Positions 1-7,981 of a DNA stretch of 64,000 nucleotides are shown piece by piece. The notes beneath the pieces are model-generated. The model was given only the letters and a program-made list of their open reading frames with translations. It made no database searches and was not told where the DNA came from. Both the position numbers and the translations under genes were made by a program. The DNA is from Amorphus orientalis (GTDB lineage: Bacteria > Pseudomonadota > Alphaproteobacteria > Rhizobiales > Amorphaceae), in the NCBI RefSeq assembly GCF_030814015.1, contig NZ_JAUSUL010000002.1, positions 186,001 to 250,000 of the forward strand, read 5' to 3'. Within the stretch, counting starts at the first letter, position 1. Each line of letters starts with the position of its first letter.

Positions 1-389
1 CCGACATCTCGAAGATGGCGCTGCCGCCCTGCCACTGCCTGTTCCAGTTCTACGTCGCCGACGGGCGGCTCTCCTGCCAGCTCTATCAGCGCTCCGCCGA
101 CATCTTCCTGGGCGTACCCTTCAACATCGCCTCCTATGCGCTTCTCACGCATATGGTGGCCCAGGTGACCGGCCTCCGTCCCGGCGAGTTCATTCACACC
201 CTCGGCGACGCCCATCTCTACGACAACCATATCGAGCAGGCGGAACTGCAGCTCTCGCGGGATCTCCGTCCGCTTCCGCAATTGATCCTCGACCCTTCGG
301 TCGACGATCTCTTCAGCTTTCGCTACGAACACGTCCGGGTCGAGGACTACGATCCGCACCCGCATATCCGGGCAGAGGTGGCGGTCTGA
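1..389 (+). CDS. thyA: Thymidylate synthase, C-terminal part (cut by window edge)
   Basis: Methylates dUMP to dTMP using methylene-tetrahydrofolate, in the cytoplasm. Only the last 128 or so residues are present, with the first whole codon at position 3. The visible part carries the nucleophile region [12 protein letters not shown] (active-site Cys), the dUMP-binding stretch [19 protein letters not shown], and the ending [10 protein letters not shown] typical of ThyA. The folate partner folA lies about 0.9 kb downstream, so dTMP synthesis genes are clustered. Identification is secure; the start lies outside the window. Confidence 0.97.
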   Translation, partial: DISKMALPPCHCLFQFYVADGRLSCQLYQRSADIFLGVPFNIASYALLTHMVAQVTGLRPGEFIHTLGDAHLYDNHIEQAELQLSRDLRPLPQLILDPSVDDLFSFRYEHVRVEDYDPHPHIRAEVAV

Positions 390-408
390 CTTCGGTTGGC
401 CTATGGAG

Positions 409-432
409 GGCGCGCAAATCGATTTGCGCGCC
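409..432. repeat. Perfect 24-nt palindrome between thyA and the SMR gene
   Basis: Two 12-base arms mirror each other without a spacer about the centre at 420/421; the centre reads AAATCGATTT and the outer part is GC-rich. It lies between the thyA stop and the SMR start. No T-run follows, so it is not a classical Rho-independent terminator. It could be an operator or a dispersed palindrome; a related sequence occurs at 34518-34546. Confidence 0.8.
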
Positions 433-447
433 AGTGGAGGCACTCCG

Positions 448-777
448 TTGCACTATCTCACTCTTGGCCTTGCGATCATGTTCGAGGTCATCGCCACCAG
501 CATGCTGAAGGCCACCGACGGCTTCAGCCGCATCGGCCTGACCCTGGCGATGTTCGCCTGCTATCTCTGCTCCTTCTATTTCCTGACGCTCACGATCCGG
601 CTGATGCCGATCGGCATCGTCTACGCGATCTGGGCCGGGCTCGGCATCGTGCTCGTGGCGATCGCGGGCGCCGTCATCTACAAGGAGATGCTCGACGTTC
701 CGGCGATCCTCGGCATCTGCTGCATCATCGTCGGCGTGATCATCATCAACGTGTTTTCCAAGACGGTCTCCCACTGA
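448..777 (+). CDS. Small multidrug resistance (SMR/EmrE-type) efflux protein
   Basis: A four-helix inner-membrane drug/proton antiporter that works as a dimer. The 109-residue product matches the EmrE length of 110. TM1 holds the essential acidic residue in AIMFEVIATSMLK (Glu14 of EmrE), and YAIWAGLGIVLV in TM3 is the Qac/EmrE-type signature rather than the guanidine-exporter one. The chosen start is TTG at 448 because GGAGG lies 7 bases upstream and gives the family length. An ATG at 403 would extend it through the palindrome and has no good ribosome site. Which drugs it exports cannot be told. Confidence 0.88.
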   Translation: MHYLTLGLAIMFEVIATSMLKATDGFSRIGLTLAMFACYLCSFYFLTLTIRLMPIGIVYAIWAGLGIVLVAIAGAVIYKEMLDVPAILGICCIIVGVIIINVFSKTVSH

Positions 778-806
778 CCGGCTGCCCCTGACCTGCGGAG
801 ACGTCC

Positions 807-1292
807 GTGAGCCTCCAGATCCGTCCGGCCGAAGCCGGTGACGCTGCAACGATCGTCCGGCTGATCCGCGATCTCGCCGACTATGAGCGGCTTCTCCACG
901 AGGTCCGGATCACCGAAGCCGATCTCACCGCCGCGCTGTTCTGCGAAACGCCGCGCGTCTTCTGCGACATCGCCCGCTGGAACGGCGAGCCGGTCGGCCT
1001 GGCGCTGTGGTTCTACACCTTCTCCACCTTCGTCGGCCGCCACGGCATCTGGCTTGAGGATCTGTTCGTCGAACCGGACAAGCGCGGCCTCGGCATCGGA
1101 AAGGCGCTCCTCACAGGGCTGGCTGAGCGCTGCGTCGCGGAGGGTCTCGGCCGCCTGGAATGGTCGGTCCTCGACTGGAACGCGCCGTCGATCGCCTTCT
1201 ATGAAAGCCTCGGCGCCCGGCCCATGTCCGACTGGACCACCTACCGGCTTGCGGACGACGCGCTTGCGTCGGTCGGCCGGAAGGGTGTCTGA
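807..1292 (+). CDS. GNAT acetyltransferase, SSAT/thialysine acetyltransferase-like
   Basis: An acetyl-CoA-dependent N-acetyltransferase of 161 residues. The acetyl-CoA loop is visible as FVEPDKRGLGIGKALL (R/Q-x-x-G-x-G/A), preceded by IWLEDLFV, and WNAPSIAFYESLGA near the C-terminus resembles the diamine (spermidine/spermine) acetyltransferase subfamily. A polyamine or thialysine substrate is possible but inferred. It starts with GTG after GCGGAG and ends four bases before folA, so the two are probably co-transcribed. Confidence 0.85.
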   Translation: MSLQIRPAEAGDAATIVRLIRDLADYERLLHEVRITEADLTAALFCETPRVFCDIARWNGEPVGLALWFYTFSTFVGRHGIWLEDLFVEPDKRGLGIGKALLTGLAERCVAEGLGRLEWSVLDWNAPSIAFYESLGARPMSDWTTYRLADDALASVGRKGV

Positions 1293-1295
1293 GCC

Positions 1296-1832
1296 GTGGC
1301 CGAGCCGGCGCCTGATATCGTCCTCGTCGCGGCCGTCGCCCGGAACGGCGTGATCGGCCGCGACAACGACATGCCCTGGCGGCTGTCGACGGACCTGAAG
1401 CGCTTCAAGGCGCTCACCATGGGCTGCCCGATGATCATGGGCCGCAAGACGTTCCAGGCGATCGGCAAACCGCTTCCCGGTCGGCGCACCATCGTCGTGA
1501 CGCGCAACGCCGGTTTTTCCACCGGGGGGATCGAGATCGCCGAGAGCCTCGATGCCGCCCTGACCCTTGCCCGGAGCCTTGCGGGCGAGATGGGTGCAGC
1601 GGCGATCCCGATCGTCGGCGGCGGCGAGATCTACGCCGCCGCAATGCCGCTGGCTGACCGGCTGGAAATCACCGAAGTCGACTGCAGCCCGGATGGCGAC
1701 GCCCGGTTTCCGCAGATCGATCCCGGTATCTGGCGGGAAACCGCTCGGAATGCGGTGCCGGCCGGCGAGAAGGACGATTTTCCCATGGCCTTCGTCAGCT
1801 ATGTCCGTCGTACGCCAGAGGCTGGGACATGA
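1296..1832 (+). CDS. folA: Dihydrofolate reductase
   Basis: Reduces dihydrofolate to tetrahydrofolate with NADPH, regenerating the cofactor used by ThyA. The 178-residue protein begins VLVAAVARNGVIGRDNDMPWRLSTDLKRFK, containing the W-x-x-x-x-D-like substrate region, followed by the NADPH-binding MGRKTFQAIGKPLPGR and VVGGGEIY-type motif (IVGGGEIYAAAMPLADRL). GTG start. Its stop overlaps the next gene by ATGA, indicating translational coupling with the amine oxidase. Confidence 0.96.
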   Translation: MAEPAPDIVLVAAVARNGVIGRDNDMPWRLSTDLKRFKALTMGCPMIMGRKTFQAIGKPLPGRRTIVVTRNAGFSTGGIEIAESLDAALTLARSLAGEMGAAAIPIVGGGEIYAAAMPLADRLEITEVDCSPDGDARFPQIDPGIWRETARNAVPAGEKDDFPMAFVSYVRRTPEAGT

Positions 1833-3088
1833 CCGAAACCGATGTCGTCGTGGTGGGGGCGGGCGCCGCGGGGCTGGCCGCCGGCGAATGGCTGGCCGCC
1901 AACAATCGTGATTTCCTCGTGCTGGAGGCCGCCGACCGGATCGGCGGTCGCGCGTTCACCGACACGTCGGTGTTCGGTGTCCCCTTCGATCACGGCTGCC
2001 ACTGGCTCCATTCGGCATCGGTGAACCCGTTCCGTGAGATCGCGGACGCGCTCGGCCATCGCTACCTCAAGCGGGCGAGCCGGCGCGCCGCCCACATGTT
2101 CCTCAAGGACTGCGAGGCGAGCGACGAGGAGCGCCAGGCGGCCTGGGAGGCGGTCGAGGGTGCGTTCCGCGCGGCGGAGACGGCGGGCCGTCTCGGCCGT
2201 GACGTGGCCGCATCCCGTGTGGTGCGTCCGCCAGCACCCTGGAAGAGGCTCGCCAACCACTGGCTGAGGCTGCTCTCCTCCCTGGATCCGGACGAGATTT
2301 CCACCCTCGACCTGGCCCGCTACTCCGATACTGGGGAGAACTGGCCGGTCCTCGACGGTTACGGCGCGCTTGTCGCTGCGGCGGGCCGCACCGTTCCGGT
2401 GCGCACCGGCGTGGCGGTGACGGCAATCGACTGGTCCGGACCCGGCGTCCGGGTGGAGACGGCGTCCGGGTCGATCCGGGCGCGCGCGGTCATCGTCACC
2501 GTGTCCACTAACGTGCTCGCCTCCGGCGGCATCCGGTTCGAGCCGGGCCTGCCTGCGGACTATGCCGATGCCATCGCCGCCTGTCCGTGCGGCTATGCGG
2601 AGAAGGTGGCGATCTCCTTCGACCGGCCGCTCCCCGGCCTGGAGGACGTGGCCTATCTCGATACGATCGATCCCACCGACAAGGCGCGCCCGGCGGTCAA
2701 CTTCACCGTCTATCCCGACGCGGACGGGCTCCCCGTCGCGGTGGGGCAGCTCGGCGGTGGCGTGTCCCGCGACCTGGAGCGGGCCGGCGAAGCGGCCATG
2801 ATCGACTTTGCCCTTCAGGCGCTGGTGGACGCGTTCGGTTCAGACCTCGGCGACAGGGTCAAGCGGACCGCGGTGACGCGCTGGGCGTCGGACCCGCTGA
2901 TCCAGGGCGCCTATTCGTGCGCGCTTCCCGGCAAGGCGCAGCGCCGGCTCAGGCTGTGCGATCCGATCGCCGACCGGGTGTTTCTGGCCGGCGAAGCGAC
3001 ATCCGCGGAGGCCTATTCGACGGCCCACGGAGCGCGCTTGAGCGGATTGCGCGCAGCGCGGCAGGCCGTTTCGGCCGCGTCAATGTGA
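1829..3088 (+). CDS. FAD-dependent amine oxidase (flavin monoamine oxidase family)
   Basis: A 419-residue flavoprotein of the amine oxidase/NAD(P)-binding Rossmann family. The N-terminal dinucleotide motif is VVVGAGAAGLAAGEWL, followed by VLEAADRIGGRAFT, and a C-terminal FAD-binding stretch reads VFLAGEATSAEAYSTAHGARLSGLRAA. No signal peptide is seen, so it is probably cytoplasmic. The substrate (polyamine, aromatic amine or other) cannot be assigned. It overlaps folA by four bases. The nearby SSAT-like acetyltransferase makes polyamine turnover an attractive but unproven theme. Confidence 0.88.
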   Translation: MTETDVVVVGAGAAGLAAGEWLAANNRDFLVLEAADRIGGRAFTDTSVFGVPFDHGCHWLHSASVNPFREIADALGHRYLKRASRRAAHMFLKDCEASDEERQAAWEAVEGAFRAAETAGRLGRDVAASRVVRPPAPWKRLANHWLRLLSSLDPDEISTLDLARYSDTGENWPVLDGYGALVAAAGRTVPVRTGVAVTAIDWSGPGVRVETASGSIRARAVIVTVSTNVLASGGIRFEPGLPADYADAIAACPCGYAEKVAISFDRPLPGLEDVAYLDTIDPTDKARPAVNFTVYPDADGLPVAVGQLGGGVSRDLERAGEAAMIDFALQALVDAFGSDLGDRVKRTAVTRWASDPLIQGAYSCALPGKAQRRLRLCDPIADRVFLAGEATSAEAYSTAHGARLSGLRAARQAVSAASM

Positions 3089-3172
3089 CCTCGACCACGT
3101 CTTGGCGCCTCGCAACGGCGGGCGACATGCCTATATCGTCTGTGATGTCATGCGCGCAGCGGGGCGGTTTCA

Positions 3173-3201
3173 TTGAAAGCGGCCCGCTGGTTCCCTATAA
3201 A
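3173..3201 (+). promoter_or_regulatory. Predicted promoter of hflKC
   Basis: TTGAAA (3173-3178), a 17-base spacer and TATAAA (3196-3201) form a near-consensus sigma-70 promoter in the 244-base gap before hflK. The -10 region read as CCCTATAAA also resembles alphaproteobacterial RpoH heat-shock promoters. Predicted transcription begins near 3208, giving a leader of about 125 bases. Confidence 0.6.
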
Positions 3202-3332
3202 CCGACCACCAAAATCAGCGGCTCGCGTGTGCAGCGCGGCCTTGACGACCTAAGTCCGGCCATGTCAGCGCCTGCGGCGCGGATGCGGCGTGTGGACGGA
3301 TGCGGTCGCAGCGGAGCGACAAAGGAGAGCGG

Positions 3333-4553
3333 ATGCCCTGGAGCAATCAGAGCGGGGGCGGCGGCAGAAGCGGCGGTCCCTGGGGCGGCGGTGGAAGCGG
3401 CGGCCCGTGGGGTGGCGGCGGCGGCAACAACGGCCCTTGGGGCGGTGGCCAGAAGCCCGGCGGTGGCGGCGGCAGCGGTGGTCAGTCGCCCGACCTCGAA
3501 GAGCTTCTGAGGCGAAGCCAGGATCGCATCAAGCGCATCTTTCCAGGTGACGGACGCGGTGGTGGCGGCGGCGGCCGCAGCGTCGGCATCAAGGGCGCCG
3601 GTGTCGCCATCGTTGCGGTCGTGGCGATCTGGCTTGCGACCGGTTTCTACCGGGTCAATCCGGGTGAGGTCGGTGTCGAACTCGTGCTCGGCGGCTATGC
3701 CGGCATGACCCAGCCGGGCCTGAACTACAACTGGCCCTATCCGATCGGCGAGGTCTATACACCGGACGTGCTCCGCATCCGCGAGCTGAACGTCGGCATC
3801 CGCGACGTGGGCGGCGCTTCGACGGCGGGACGCGACGTGCCGGAGGAGAGCCTGATGCTCACCGGCGACGAGAACATCGTCGACGTGGACTTCCGCGTTC
3901 AGTGGCGGATTTCCAACGCTGAGGACTATCTCTTCAACATCCAGAATCCCGAGGGCACCGTGAAGGCGGTTGCCGAAAGCGCCATGCGCGAAGTGGTCGG
4001 CACCAAGAACATCCAGCCGATCCTGACCCAGGAGCGCCAGCAGGTCGAAATGCAGGTTCAGGAACTGATGCAGTCGACGCTCGACCAGTACGAGGCGGGT
4101 ATCGAGGTGGCTCAGGTCCAGCTTCAGAAAGTGGACCCGCCGCAGCAGGTCATCGACGCCTTCCGCGACGTCCAGGCGGCTCGCGCCGACCAGGAGCGTC
4201 TGCAGAACGAGGCCAACGCCTACGCCAACCGCGTGGTGCCGGAAGCCCGAGGCGAGGCGGCGCAGGTCGTGCAGCAGGCCAACGCCTATAAGGACCGGGT
4301 CGTCGCAGAGGCGCGCGGTCAGGCCGATCGCTTCGTTTCGATCTACGACGAGTATGCGCTCGCCCCCGACGTGACCCGTCAGCGCCTCTATCTGGAGACG
4401 CTCGAGCGGGTGCTTGGCCGCACCGACAAGGTGATCATCGGTGACGACGCCGCCGGCGGACAGGGGGTCGTGCCGTATCTGCCGCTGGATCAGATCCAGT
4501 CCGGCCGAACCACCTCGTCGCGGACCACGAGCCAGACCTCGGGAGGCCAGTAA
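3333..4553 (+). CDS. hflK: HflK, membrane protease regulator (SPFH/band 7)
   Basis: Forms with HflC the large HflKC cage around the FtsH protease in the inner membrane and modulates membrane-protein turnover. The 406-residue protein has a glycine-rich cytoplasmic head (residues 1-51, repeated GGPWGGG), one membrane helix around residues 87-105, then a periplasmic SPFH domain starting FYRVNPGEVGVELVLGGY and a long helical region rich in Ala, Glu and Gln. The ATG at 3333 is chosen because AAAGGAGAGCGG precedes it; an ATG 33 bases upstream lacks such a site. The stop overlaps the hflC start (TAATG). Confidence 0.96.
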   Translation: MPWSNQSGGGGRSGGPWGGGGSGGPWGGGGGNNGPWGGGQKPGGGGGSGGQSPDLEELLRRSQDRIKRIFPGDGRGGGGGGRSVGIKGAGVAIVAVVAIWLATGFYRVNPGEVGVELVLGGYAGMTQPGLNYNWPYPIGEVYTPDVLRIRELNVGIRDVGGASTAGRDVPEESLMLTGDENIVDVDFRVQWRISNAEDYLFNIQNPEGTVKAVAESAMREVVGTKNIQPILTQERQQVEMQVQELMQSTLDQYEAGIEVAQVQLQKVDPPQQVIDAFRDVQAARADQERLQNEANAYANRVVPEARGEAAQVVQQANAYKDRVVAEARGQADRFVSIYDEYALAPDVTRQRLYLETLERVLGRTDKVIIGDDAAGGQGVVPYLPLDQIQSGRTTSSRTTSQTSGGQ

Positions 4554-5896
4554 TGCGTGCAGGTCTGATTGCTCTCATCGCCATCATCGTCGGCGTGCTG
4601 ATCCTAATCAACACGTCGCTGTTCGTCCTCAACCCGACCCAGCAGGCGCTGATCCTGCAGTTCGGTCAGGTCCGTCGCGCGGTCACCGAACCGGGCCTCT
4701 ACTTCAAGATCCCGTTCGTCCAGAACGTCCTGTTCCTGGACAAGCGGATCCTTGATCTGGACGTGCCGGCCCAGGAGATCATCGCCGAAGACCAGAAGCG
4801 GCTCGTGGTCGACGCCTTCGCACGGTACAAGATCAGCAACCCGGTTCTGTTCTACCAGTCGGTGAACAACATCGCGGAAGGTGCCAGCCGTCTGTCGACC
4901 TTCATGCAGTCGGCGCTGCGTGCCGTGCTGGCCGACGCGTCCTTCACGGAGATCGTGCGGGACGACCGGCCGGAGCTGATGGACCGCATCCGCCGCGAGG
5001 TGCAGAGCCGTGCTGACAGTCTCGGTATTCAGGTGGTCGACGTGCGCATCCGCCGCGCCGATCTGCCGGAAGCCAACAGCCAGGCCATTTTCCGCCGCAT
5101 GCAGACCGAGCGTCAGCAGGAAGCGACGGAGATCCGTGCCGAGGGTGAAGAAGCGGCCCAGCGCATCCGGGCCAACGCGGATCGTCAGGCAACCGTCATC
5201 GTCGCCGAGGCGAACCGGGAGGCCGAACAGGTCCGTGGTCAGGGCGACGCCCAGCGAAGCTCGATCTTCGCAGAGGCCTACAACCGCGATCCGGGCTTCT
5301 TCGCGTTCTACCGGTCCATGCAGGCCTATGAGAGCAGCATGCACTCCGATGACACGCGGATGGTGATCTCGCCGCAGTCGGAGTTCTTCCGCTACTTCAT
5401 CAGCCCGACCGGCGGTCAGGACCCCCGCGGTCTGCCCGATCCCCGCCAGGCGCAGAGCCTGCCGTCTCTGGGCACGCCGACACCCCCGGCCAACGTCCCC
5501 GCGGTCCAGCCGGGCTCGTCGGGCGGTCCGTCGGCAAACGACAACGGTGCGGCTGCGACGCCGGCTCCGTCGGGACCGCTGGAAAGCGGGTCGGCCGCAG
5601 GTGACAGCTCCTCGCTCGATTCCACGGTCGAGGACGAAGTCCGGGCTGTCGAGGAGCAGGCCGAGCGCGAGACCGAGGCTGCCGAGCAGCAGTCCGACTC
5701 TTCGGCGGCCGGCACCGGCAACGATGCCTCGGGCGGCTCGACGTCCGGATCGTCTTCAGGTGCGTCCGGCTCTTCCGGAAATGCCGGCGGCACGTCGTCC
5801 AACGACAACGCGTCGCCGTCGTCAGATACCGGGGGGAACGCTTCCTCCGGGTCGAGTGACGACACGAACACGCAGGCGCCCGCTGCCGCGCAATGA
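4553..5896 (+). CDS. hflC: HflC, with unusually long low-complexity C-terminal tail
   Basis: Partner of HflK in the FtsH-regulating complex. An N-terminal membrane anchor (residues 5-25) precedes the SPFH domain (NPTQQALILQFGQVRRAV onwards) and a coiled-coil region with repeated AEG/AEANREAE-like segments up to about residue 285. The family core ends near YFISPTGG; residues 290-447 are a disordered tail first rich in Pro, then in Ser, Gly, Asp and Asn. E. coli HflC has about 334 residues, so the tail is an addition. It would lie on the periplasmic side. The start overlaps hflK by one base and the stop overlaps the DUF2065 gene by ATGA. Confidence 0.95.
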   Translation: MRAGLIALIAIIVGVLILINTSLFVLNPTQQALILQFGQVRRAVTEPGLYFKIPFVQNVLFLDKRILDLDVPAQEIIAEDQKRLVVDAFARYKISNPVLFYQSVNNIAEGASRLSTFMQSALRAVLADASFTEIVRDDRPELMDRIRREVQSRADSLGIQVVDVRIRRADLPEANSQAIFRRMQTERQQEATEIRAEGEEAAQRIRANADRQATVIVAEANREAEQVRGQGDAQRSSIFAEAYNRDPGFFAFYRSMQAYESSMHSDDTRMVISPQSEFFRYFISPTGGQDPRGLPDPRQAQSLPSLGTPTPPANVPAVQPGSSGGPSANDNGAAATPAPSGPLESGSAAGDSSSLDSTVEDEVRAVEEQAERETEAAEQQSDSSAAGTGNDASGGSTSGSSSGASGSSGNAGGTSSNDNASPSSDTGGNASSGSSDDTNTQAPAAAQ

Positions 5897-6078
5897 GCGA
5901 TTTCCTGGTCGCGCTGGGACTCGTCCTGGCGATTGAGGGAACGCTCTACGCCCTTCTGCCGGGAGGCCTGAAGGCAATGATGCGGCAGGCGGTGGACACG
6001 CCCGACAATGTGTTGCGCGCCGGCGGTGTCGGCGCGCTCGCACTTGGTGTGATGATCGTCTGGCTGGTACGCGGCTGA
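5893..6078 (+). CDS. DUF2065 small membrane protein (YjeT-like)
   Basis: A 61-residue protein with two hydrophobic segments (FLVALGLVLAIEGTLYALLPGG and the C-terminal VGALALGVMIVWLVRG). DUF2065/YjeT proteins sit next to hflC in many proteobacteria, and here the start overlaps the hflC stop by ATGA. Its function is not established; the coupling suggests a role with HflKC at the inner membrane. Confidence 0.85.
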   Translation: MSDFLVALGLVLAIEGTLYALLPGGLKAMMRQAVDTPDNVLRAGGVGALALGVMIVWLVRG

Positions 6079-6413
6079 CGCCGCCACCGACCGGTTTGGA
6101 GGGCCGCCCCAGCGCACACGCGGGATCACACTCTGGCGAGGATCGTTCGCCGTTCTTGCGACGCAATCGCCTGAGAGACACGTTGGTCCCCAAGTCGCGG
6201 GCACGGCTTGAGGACAGCCTGCACCGCAGTGCCGGGGTGTCACGGCTCCATCTCCTTGGCCGTTCGGGCGGATCCGCCGGGTCGGACGGGGGAAGGGGCG
6301 GGCTCCGTCGTTTGCGTCTGTCCCTCGGTACGGGCCGAATGGGTCCGACCGGGACACTGCTCAAGATGCCGGCCGGGCTCGGCCGGTTCGCGAAGCCTCA
6401 TTGGAGGATAGGC
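6079..6413. other. 335-base intergenic region before degP
   Basis: No convincing gene, terminator or RNA was seen. The degP frame stays open back to 6096, but the translation there is Arg/Gly-rich, lacks family similarity and would bury the signal peptide, so I treat it as untranslated leader and promoter DNA. TTGGAGGA at 6401-6408 is the degP ribosome site. Confidence 0.6.
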
Positions 6414-7898
6414 ATGCTAGATCTCGTTGCGAACGCGTCATCGTCGCTTTCGCGCTTCACCCGGACGGCCACGGTCGCAGCGTTTGCCGCGATGGTCGCG
6501 CTGCCGGCGGCTGCGCAGGGACCTCAGTCGGTCGCCGACATCGCGGAGCCGCTGTTCGATTCCGTCGTCAACATCTCCACCTCCCAGGAGGTCACCGGAC
6601 GACGCTCGGCCCCCGTTCCCCAGATTCCGGAAGGGTCTCCGTTCCAGGAGTTCTTCGACGAATTCTTCAACAATCAGCAGCAGCAGGACGACCGGCCGCG
6701 CCGGGTCCAGTCGCTGGGCTCCGGCTTCGTCATCTCCGAGGACGGCCTGATCGTCACCAACAACCACGTCATCGAGGATGCCGACGAGATTGTCGTCAAC
6801 TTCAATGACGACACCAGCCTGACGGCGGAGGTGCTCGGTCACGATCCCAAGACCGATCTCGCCCTTCTCAAGGTCGAGCCGGAGACGCCGCTCAAGGCGC
6901 TGGAATTCGGCCCGGCCGACGATCTCAGGATCGGCGACTGGGTGATGGCGATCGGCAATCCGTTCGGCCTGTCCGGTACGCTGTCGGTCGGCGTCGTGTC
7001 GGCCCAGGACCGCGACATCAATTCCGGTCCCTATGATGACTTCATTCAGACCGACGCGGCCATCAACCGGGGCAATTCCGGCGGCCCGCTGTTCAACATG
7101 CAGGGCCAGGTGGTCGGCGTGAACACGGCCATCATCTCGCCGTCGGGCGGCTCGATCGGCATCGGCTTCGCGATCCCCTCCGAGATCGCGATGAACGTGA
7201 TCGATCAGCTGCGCGAGTACGGCGAGACCCGGCGCGGCTGGCTCGGCGTCCGGATCCAGACCGTTACCGACGACATCGCTGATTCCTTGGAGATGGACGA
7301 GCCGCACGGCGCGCTGGTCGCCGGCGTCACCGAGGACGGCCCGGCCGAGGCCGCCGGCATCGAGGCGGGCGACGTGATCGTTTCCTTCGACGGCAAGCGG
7401 GTCCCCTCCATGCGCGACCTTCCGCGCATGGTCGCCGACACCGAGATCGGCAAGGAGGTCGACGTCGTCCTTCTGCGCAAGGGCGAGGAAGTGACGATCC
7501 CCGTGGAACTCGGTCGTCTCGAGGAGGCCGAAGTGGCCGAGGCGGGTGAGACCACGGGCTCCGGCGAGGATGAAGCGGAAGCCGAAGAGAGCGAGACCCG
7601 CGAGGTGCTCGGCATGACGCTCTCCGAGATCACGCCGGAGCTGCGCGACGAATACGATCTCGACGAAAGCGTCGAGGGCGTGGTCGTGGTCGGCCTGGAC
7701 CCGTCGGGGCCGGCTGCGGAGAAGCGCGTCACGGAAGGCGACGTCATCGTCGAGGTGGCCCAGGAGACCGTGGCGACGCCTGCCGACGTGGCGGAGAAGG
7801 TCGAGAGCCTCACCGAGGACGGGCGCAAGACGGCGCTCCTGCTCCTGTCCAACGGCACGGGCGAGCTCCGGTTCGTCGCCGTCCGCCTGGAGGAATAG
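6414..7898 (+). CDS. degP: DegP/HtrA-type periplasmic serine protease (Do family)
   Basis: Degrades or refolds damaged periplasmic proteins. The 494-residue product has a signal peptide (hydrophobic stretch TVAAFAAMVALPAAAQ, residues 20-35), then a trypsin-like domain with the triad His118 (TNNHVIED), Asp148 (PKTDLALL) and Ser222 (NRGNSGGPLFN), then two PDZ domains (about 270-365 and 395-490) joined by an acidic linker rich in Glu/Ala. The start is fixed by the strong TTGGAGGA and the signal peptide. It sits immediately after hflKC, another membrane-quality-control locus. A terminator follows at once. Confidence 0.96.
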   Translation: MLDLVANASSSLSRFTRTATVAAFAAMVALPAAAQGPQSVADIAEPLFDSVVNISTSQEVTGRRSAPVPQIPEGSPFQEFFDEFFNNQQQQDDRPRRVQSLGSGFVISEDGLIVTNNHVIEDADEIVVNFNDDTSLTAEVLGHDPKTDLALLKVEPETPLKALEFGPADDLRIGDWVMAIGNPFGLSGTLSVGVVSAQDRDINSGPYDDFIQTDAAINRGNSGGPLFNMQGQVVGVNTAIISPSGGSIGIGFAIPSEIAMNVIDQLREYGETRRGWLGVRIQTVTDDIADSLEMDEPHGALVAGVTEDGPAEAAGIEAGDVIVSFDGKRVPSMRDLPRMVADTEIGKEVDVVLLRKGEEVTIPVELGRLEEAEVAEAGETTGSGEDEAEAEESETREVLGMTLSEITPELRDEYDLDESVEGVVVVGLDPSGPAAEKRVTEGDVIVEVAQETVATPADVAEKVESLTEDGRKTALLLLSNGTGELRFVAVRLEE

Positions 7899-7931
7899 GG
7901 CAGGGCCCATTTTCCGATCTGTCTGAATGCG

Positions 7932-7969
7932 AAGCGGCGCGGAGAGTGATCTCCGCGCCGCTTTTCTTT
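7932..7969 (+). terminator. Rho-independent terminator after degP
   Basis: A perfect 14-base-pair stem (arms 7932-7945 and 7950-7963, loop GTGA) continues into a T-rich run TTTTCTTT. It separates degP from the convergent extensin-like gene. Confidence 0.92.
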
Positions 7970-7981
7970 GGGCGGCACGCC

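Noticed and set aside
6096-6413. N-terminal extension of DegP by 106 residues
   Set aside because: The extension is Arg/Gly-rich, would hide the signal peptide, and the start at 6414 has a strong ribosome site.
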